From contig NZ_CANPVO010000016.1 of NCBI RefSeq assembly GCF_947581785.1, positions 1 to 64,000 on the forward strand: a stretch of 64,000 bases of DNA. Reading direction: 5' to 3'. Below the pieces are notes generated by a model, which had not been told where the DNA came from, searched no databases, and worked only from the letters and a program-made list of their open reading frames with translations. The position numbers and the translations under genes are program-made. This stretch comes from Candidatus Palauibacter polyketidifaciens. Its GTDB lineage: Bacteria; Gemmatimonadota; Gemmatimonadetes; Palauibacterales; Palauibacteraceae. Of the stretch, positions 59,515-64,000 are shown piece after piece (the first letter of the stretch is position 1; each line of letters starts with the position of its first letter).

Positions 59515-62500
59515 TCAGGAGACGGCGCGCGGCCGGGTCCGGGTGATGACGGCGGGGACGCCCGAGTCGCGCGCGAGCTGGTTGAACGCGTCGAGCATCT
59601 CGCCGAGCACCCGAACGAGCGCGGCCTCCTCCACCATCCACTCGGCCTCCAGATCGCCCCATCGCTCCAGCACGCCGGCCCGAGGGGGAAGATCCGAGCC
59701 GTCCACCTCACCCATGAGCGCGGTCAACTGCATGTTCAACAGCCCCTCGTAGGCGACCATGTCCTGCTGCGCCGCACGCCGCTTCTGGAACAGGCGGTCC
59801 TCCAGCACCGTGATCGAATCCGCGAGGGCCGTCCCCGCCGCTTCGAGCGCCTCGGCCCCCGAGAGTCCGGCGTCCGTCGCCTGCCCGACGACCGCGTTCA
59901 CCTGCGCGCGCACGTCCCGGATGTCGTTCACGCCGTTATGGAGCCCCACGATCGCCCCGAACACCGACTCCAGGAAGCGTCCGTTGGCTGCGAAGTCGGT
60001 CGCCGAGGCGGGGATTCGCGGGTCCCCGCGCACCTCGAACGATTGCGTCTGCGGCGGCGCGTCTCCTGCCGTCAGCCGGGCACCGTACGTCCCGGGCATC
60101 ACGCGATACCCCGGCGCGTCCCCGAAGAAGGAGTAGGATTCCGCGACCCGCGGGCCGCTCTCCACGCGCAAGTCCCAGAACACCCGGTTGTGCCCGGGGG
60201 CGGCGGGCGCGCGGGAGTGGCGGACCCCCGAGGCCGTCATCGCCGTGTCCGTCGTGAAGGTGCGGATCACCTCGCCTTCCGCGTCGAGGATCTCCAGCAC
60301 GATGGAGACGCCCTCCGACGCCGCGGATTCCGCAGACGCCTCCGAACCGTCCTCCGGAGCCTCCGCTCCCGGTGCCGCGGCGATCACGTAGTCGATGGCG
60401 ACGCCCGGCGGCTTGTTCTGCCCCGTGGTCGTCGGACCGACCGGACCCCCGAGTCCCTGACTCACGCGGTACGCCGCGGCGGGCGCGTAGAGATGGTGGG
60501 CGCCCGCGGACGCGGCGGACACGGCGTCGGCCCGCTGGCGTAGCGGCGAAAGATCGTCGAGCACCCAGAAGCCGCGTCCCTGCGTCGCCACGGCGAGATC
60601 CCCCGCCTGCACCTGCAGGTCCGTGATCTGCGTGAGCGGCATGTTCAGATCCAGACTCCGCCACGAGGCGCCGTCATCGAAACTCACGTACATCCCGAGT
60701 TCGGTACCGGCGTAGAGCAGGCCCCGCCGCTCGGGGTCCTCGCGCACGACGCGGGCCCAGGCCTCCGGCTTGTCCGCGGCGATCCCGGCATCGATGCGCG
60801 CCCAGCTCTCCCCGTAGTCCGTCGTCCTGTAGATGTACGGCGCGAAGTCGTTGAACTTGTAGCGGCTGAGCGTGATGTAGGCTCCGCCCGGCTCGTGCGG
60901 CGACGGATCGAGCGAGTTCACCATCCCCTCGGGCATCCCGCCCGGCGTGACGTCGGTCCACGTCTCTCCGTTGTCGCGCGTAAGGTGAACGAGGCCGTCG
61001 TCCGCTCCCACCCAGATCGTCCCGGCCTCCAGCGAGGATTCAGCCATCGTCATGATCGTGTTGTAGACCTCGCCCCCCGCCGCCTCGTTCGTGAACGGCC
61101 CGCCCGCCGCGACGTGCTTCTCCGGCTCGTTCCGGGTGAGATCGGGCGAGATCTCCTCCCACGTCACCCCGCGGTCGCGCGACCGCAGCAGGTGCTGCGC
61201 TCCGTGGTAGATCACCTCGGGATCGTGCGGCGACACGACGGCCGGCCCGTTCCAGTTCCAGCGGTAGCGCATGTCCTCGGCGTCCATCCCGAGTTGGAAC
61301 TGCGGGTACGCCTGCACGCTGCGCGTGGAGCCGAGTTCCGTGTCCAGCTCCGTGATGATCCCCTGGATCGAGGTCGCGTACAGGTAGCGCGGGTTGTCGG
61401 GATCGAAGGCGACCCAGGCCGATTCCCCGCCCCCCGCGTCGATCCAGTCCTTCCAGCCGAGGCCGCCCCCGTGCGTGGCCCAGCCCAGCATGCCCACGCT
61501 CGTGTTGTCCTGCTGTCCCCCGTACATGCGGTACGGGAACCGGTTGTCCACCGCGAGCCGGTAGATCTGCGCCGTGGACTGGTTCTCCTGCGTGGACCAG
61601 GTCTCGCCCCCGTTGAAGGTGACCGTCCCTCCCCCGTCGTTGGCGGAGAGCATGACCCGGCTGTCGAAGGGGTTGATCCACAGGTCGTGGTGGTCGACGT
61701 GCGGCGTCTGGATTGTCGCCCACGTGCGGCCCCCGTCGATCGACTTGAGGAAGGGCGAGTTCATCACGTAGACGGTCTCGCGGTCCAGGGGATCGGCGTA
61801 GATCTCGATGTAGTACCAGGCCCGTCCCCGGAGCTGGCGCTCGGAACTCGCCAGCGTCCAGCTCTTCCCCCCGTCATCGGAGCGGTACACCCCGTCCACA
61901 TCCTCGTCCGCCTCGACCAGCGCCCATACCCGATCCGGGTCCGCGGGGGAGACGTCGATCGCCGTCTTCCCCATGAGATCGGGCAGGCCCGCGTTGATCT
62001 CCTCCCACGTGTCTCCGCCGTCCGTCGACTTCCAGAAGCCGGAGCCGGGCCCCCCGCTGCGGATGTACCACGGCTCGCGGTCGTGGTCCCACATGGAGGC
62101 GTAGAGGATGCGCGGGTTCGTGCGGTCCATCGCGAGGTCCGAGGCCCCCGTGTTCTCGTCCACGTGGAGGACGAGTTCCCAGTTCTCTCCTCCGTCCGCC
62201 GAGCGATAGATGCCGCGCTCCGGCGTGGGCGCGAAGGGCGATCCCTGGGCGGCGACGTAGACGAGATCCGGGTTCTCCGGGTGGATCCGAATGCGGGAGA
62301 TCACGCGGGTGGGGGCGAGGCCCATGTGCGTCCATGTGCGGCCCGCATCCGTCGAGCGGTAGACGCCGTCGCCGTGGGAAGTCGTCACGCCGCGGATGGA
62401 GTGCTCGCCCATCCCGACGTAGACGACGTTGGGATCCGACTCGGAGACGGCCACGGCTCCGACGGAGGAGGAGGCGACGAAGCCGTCCGTGATGGGGCCC

Positions 62501-62880
62501 CAGCTGATCCCGCCATCGGAGGTCTTCCACACGCCGCCGCCGGCCGTGCCCATGTAGTAGGTGAGCCGGTCGTCGGGCACCCCGGCCGCGGCCACGGCCC
62601 GCCCGCCGCGGAACGGCCCCACGTTGCGCCACCGCATCGACCCGTAGAGCGCGGTTTCGGGGTTGCCCTCCGCCGCCTGTGCCTGAACGAGAACCGTCGA
62701 GTGCGGCGGAGTCGCCCCGGACCCGCCCGGGACGGCGGCGCGCACGCCGTCCGGGAGGCTTGCCGCCGCGAGCGCGAGGATCAGCGCCGGGAGCGGGGCC
62801 GGTGAGGCCGGACACCGCGACGGCGCGCGGCGCGGGGACAAGGGCATTGCAATCGATGGGATCCACTTGATTGACACCAT
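59515..62880 (-). CDS. Secreted BNR/VPS10-like beta-propeller protein (second copy)
   Basis: A 1121-residue exported protein. A signal segment (ALPALILALAAASLPDGVRAA type, residues 28-50) precedes a run of Asp-box motifs: TSDGGISW, STDAGRTW, SADGGENW, STDGGDTW, SDDGGKSW, SIDGGRTW, SRDRGVTW, TRDNGETW, TTDYGESW. Two propellers are likely, then a linker rich in Ala, Glu and Ser (PGAEAPEDGSEASAESAASEG), a beta domain, and a helical tail. It is related to the protein at 9204 but longer. ATG 62880 or 62847 could be the start. Enzyme activity is unproven. Confidence 0.88.
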   Translation of the reverse strand: MVSIKWIPSIAMPLSPRRAPSRCPASPAPLPALILALAAASLPDGVRAAVPGGSGATPPHSTVLVQAQAAEGNPETALYGSMRWRNVGPFRGGRAVAAAGVPDDRLTYYMGTAGGGVWKTSDGGISWGPITDGFVASSSVGAVAVSESDPNVVYVGMGEHSIRGVTTSHGDGVYRSTDAGRTWTHMGLAPTRVISRIRIHPENPDLVYVAAQGSPFAPTPERGIYRSADGGENWELVLHVDENTGASDLAMDRTNPRILYASMWDHDREPWYIRSGGPGSGFWKSTDGGDTWEEINAGLPDLMGKTAIDVSPADPDRVWALVEADEDVDGVYRSDDGGKSWTLASSERQLRGRAWYYIEIYADPLDRETVYVMNSPFLKSIDGGRTWATIQTPHVDHHDLWINPFDSRVMLSANDGGGTVTFNGGETWSTQENQSTAQIYRLAVDNRFPYRMYGGQQDNTSVGMLGWATHGGGLGWKDWIDAGGGESAWVAFDPDNPRYLYATSIQGIITELDTELGSTRSVQAYPQFQLGMDAEDMRYRWNWNGPAVVSPHDPEVIYHGAQHLLRSRDRGVTWEEISPDLTRNEPEKHVAAGGPFTNEAAGGEVYNTIMTMAESSLEAGTIWVGADDGLVHLTRDNGETWTDVTPGGMPEGMVNSLDPSPHEPGGAYITLSRYKFNDFAPYIYRTTDYGESWARIDAGIAADKPEAWARVVREDPERRGLLYAGTELGMYVSFDDGASWRSLDLNMPLTQITDLQVQAGDLAVATQGRGFWVLDDLSPLRQRADAVSAASAGAHHLYAPAAAYRVSQGLGGPVGPTTTGQNKPPGVAIDYVIAAAPGAEAPEDGSEASAESAASEGVSIVLEILDAEGEVIRTFTTDTAMTASGVRHSRAPAAPGHNRVFWDLRVESGPRVAESYSFFGDAPGYRVMPGTYGARLTAGDAPPQTQSFEVRGDPRIPASATDFAANGRFLESVFGAIVGLHNGVNDIRDVRAQVNAVVGQATDAGLSGAEALEAAGTALADSITVLEDRLFQKRRAAQQDMVAYEGLLNMQLTALMGEVDGSDLPPRAGVLERWGDLEAEWMVEEAALVRVLGEMLDAFNQLARDSGVPAVITRTRPRAVS

Positions 62881-63138
62881 GACGCGAACCTCCTCGGCGG
62901 CGACCGAACCCGGCGGACGGCCGAACCTCGCCGGGGCAGGAACGTTTGGATTGTTTCGGCGGTATGGAACCGATCGAGCCGGAGGTTTCGGCGCAACGAT
63001 GGTCCACGCAACTTTTTTATGCGGCCACGGTCAATTGATTGGCATCTACGTGTTGTCGCTCGACGGTATCCGTCAGCGCCCCCCGGCGGTCCCCGGGCTG
63101 CGGGGGGGGCGCCGCCCGCCCCCTGAAGCGGAGGTCCC

Positions 63139-63984
63139 ATGCGCGTGCTGCTGAAGCGTTTCGCCGGGCGTTTCGCCATCACGATGTCGCTGGTCGTGCT
63201 GGAGGCGGTCGGCTGGATCCTGTTCCCGCTCTTCATCGGGCGGGCCATCGACAGTGTGCTCGCGGACTCGACGCGCGGCCTCTACGAATTCGGCGCGCTC
63301 GGCATCGCGACCATGCTCATCGCCATCGTCCGGCGCCTCGTCGACAGTCGCGCGTACGCGAGGATCTACGTGGGCCTGGGCGAGGAGATGGTCGGTGCCG
63401 ATGAGGAGAGCGATACGTCGATCCGAACCGCGCGTCTCGGCATGCTCCGGGAGGTCGTCGAGTTCTTCGAGAACTCCCTGCCCGCGCTCGTCAACAGCCT
63501 GATCGGGCTCGGCGGCACCGTGCTGATCCTGTGGCTGCTCAACGTCCCCGTCTTTCTCGGGTGCCTCCTGGTCGCCGTCGCCACGGTGACGCTCTACGCC
63601 CTCACCGGACGGCTGACGACCCGCTACAACGAGGGGTTCAACGACCAGTACGAGCGGCAGGTCGACGCCGTGCACAGCGGCGATCCCCGGCGGCTGGGCG
63701 AGCACCTGCGCGCCATGATGCGCTGGAACATCCGGCTCTCCGACCTCGAGGCCGGCACCTTCGGCCTGAACTGGGTGTTCATGACCGGCCTCCTGGTCTT
63801 CGCGGTGGCCTCGGCGGCGGAACAGACGCTCGAGTATGGAGCGGTGTTCGCCATCGTCATGTACGTGTTCCAGTTCGTGGAGTCGATGCTGGGGATCCCG
63901 CTCTACTACCAGCAGTGGCTCCGCCTTCGTGAAATCTCGGGCCGGCTGGCCGGGTTCGGCGTCGAGGCGGGCGCCGCCGCCTAG
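63139..63984 (+). CDS. ABC-type six-transmembrane protein lacking an ATPase domain
   Basis: A 281-residue membrane protein with the layout of a type-1 ABC exporter membrane domain: a first helix pair (FAITMSLVVLEAVGWILFPLFIGRAID), coupling-helix-like loops, and helices near residues 52, 125, 145, 215 and 235. The frame ends (AAA stop) where exporters would continue into an ATPase, and no ATPase gene follows in the 16 bases left. It may pair with an ATPase beyond the window or be a standalone relative. GGAGG lies before ATG 63139. Confidence 0.75.
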   Translation: MRVLLKRFAGRFAITMSLVVLEAVGWILFPLFIGRAIDSVLADSTRGLYEFGALGIATMLIAIVRRLVDSRAYARIYVGLGEEMVGADEESDTSIRTARLGMLREVVEFFENSLPALVNSLIGLGGTVLILWLLNVPVFLGCLLVAVATVTLYALTGRLTTRYNEGFNDQYERQVDAVHSGDPRRLGEHLRAMMRWNIRLSDLEAGTFGLNWVFMTGLLVFAVASAAEQTLEYGAVFAIVMYVFQFVESMLGIPLYYQQWLRLREISGRLAGFGVEAGAAA

Positions 63985-64000
63985 GCGGGAAACTCAGTCG

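Overview
The window is GC-rich bacterial chromosome from a diderm. It has outer-membrane barrels, a TonB-dependent receptor, many secreted or lipoprotein hydrolases, and five tRNAs without an encoded CCA end. Two BNR/VPS10-like propeller proteins, two S9 peptidases, a DUF885 protein and several exported amidohydrolases together recall Gemmatimonadota (for example marine or sponge-associated lineages). This placement is inferred from gene content only; there is no rRNA or other phylogenetic marker here. No insertion sequence, prophage, CRISPR array or replication origin was seen.

Layout. 1-1.6 kb: NAD salvage (pncB partial, pncA) and queC. 1.9-2.96 kb: a promoter-led tRNA operon Gln-Ser-Ser-Ser in which each serine tRNA is followed by copies of its own 3' end split in the T loop by a 52-56 nt double-hairpin insert; this is the most unusual structure in the window. 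3-9.1 kb: a GntR regulator and a coupled barrel-ligA-polX operon. 9.2-19.2 kb: a secreted propeller protein with an S9 peptidase, a VapBC pair, a HAD phosphatase with a uracil-DNA glycosylase, and a DUF885 protein. 19.3-28.8 kb: TonB receptor, tRNA-Arg, deaminase-type amidohydrolase, serine hydrolase lipoprotein, a DUF4143 ATPase with eroded active sites next to a large palindrome, an aldolase/dehydrogenase fusion and a second toxin-antitoxin pair. 28.9-34 kb: S9 peptidase, then a carbohydrate-related operon with two paralogous lipoproteins. 34.2-40.7 kb: a PQQ dehydrogenase followed by a tightly overlapping GcvT-like gene and two paralogous FAD oxidoreductases. 40.7-44.4 kb: VOC protein, malate dehydrogenase and a sodium symporter with a small membrane partner.

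44.5-52.3 kb: a Fic protein, an ABC-2 exporter coupled to an amidohydrolase-CIA30 fusion, and two more exported amidohydrolases. 52.3-56.7 kb: a second copy of the palindrome, an NCS2 permease with a C-terminal HATPase-like extension, a decayed VapBC locus, and hipBA controlled by three identical palindromic operators placed exactly 50 bp apart. 56.7-64 kb: tRNA-Gly, cupin, then a propeller protein/aminotransferase/alcohol dehydrogenase set, and an orphan ABC-type six-helix membrane protein.

The general picture is a heterotroph equipped to scavenge peptides and nitrogenous or C1 compounds, with many toxin-antitoxin modules. Start and stop codons of neighbouring genes overlap by four bases (ATGA or GTGA) repeatedly, so translational coupling is widespread. 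Very long antisense open frames are common here because of the GC bias and were not called.
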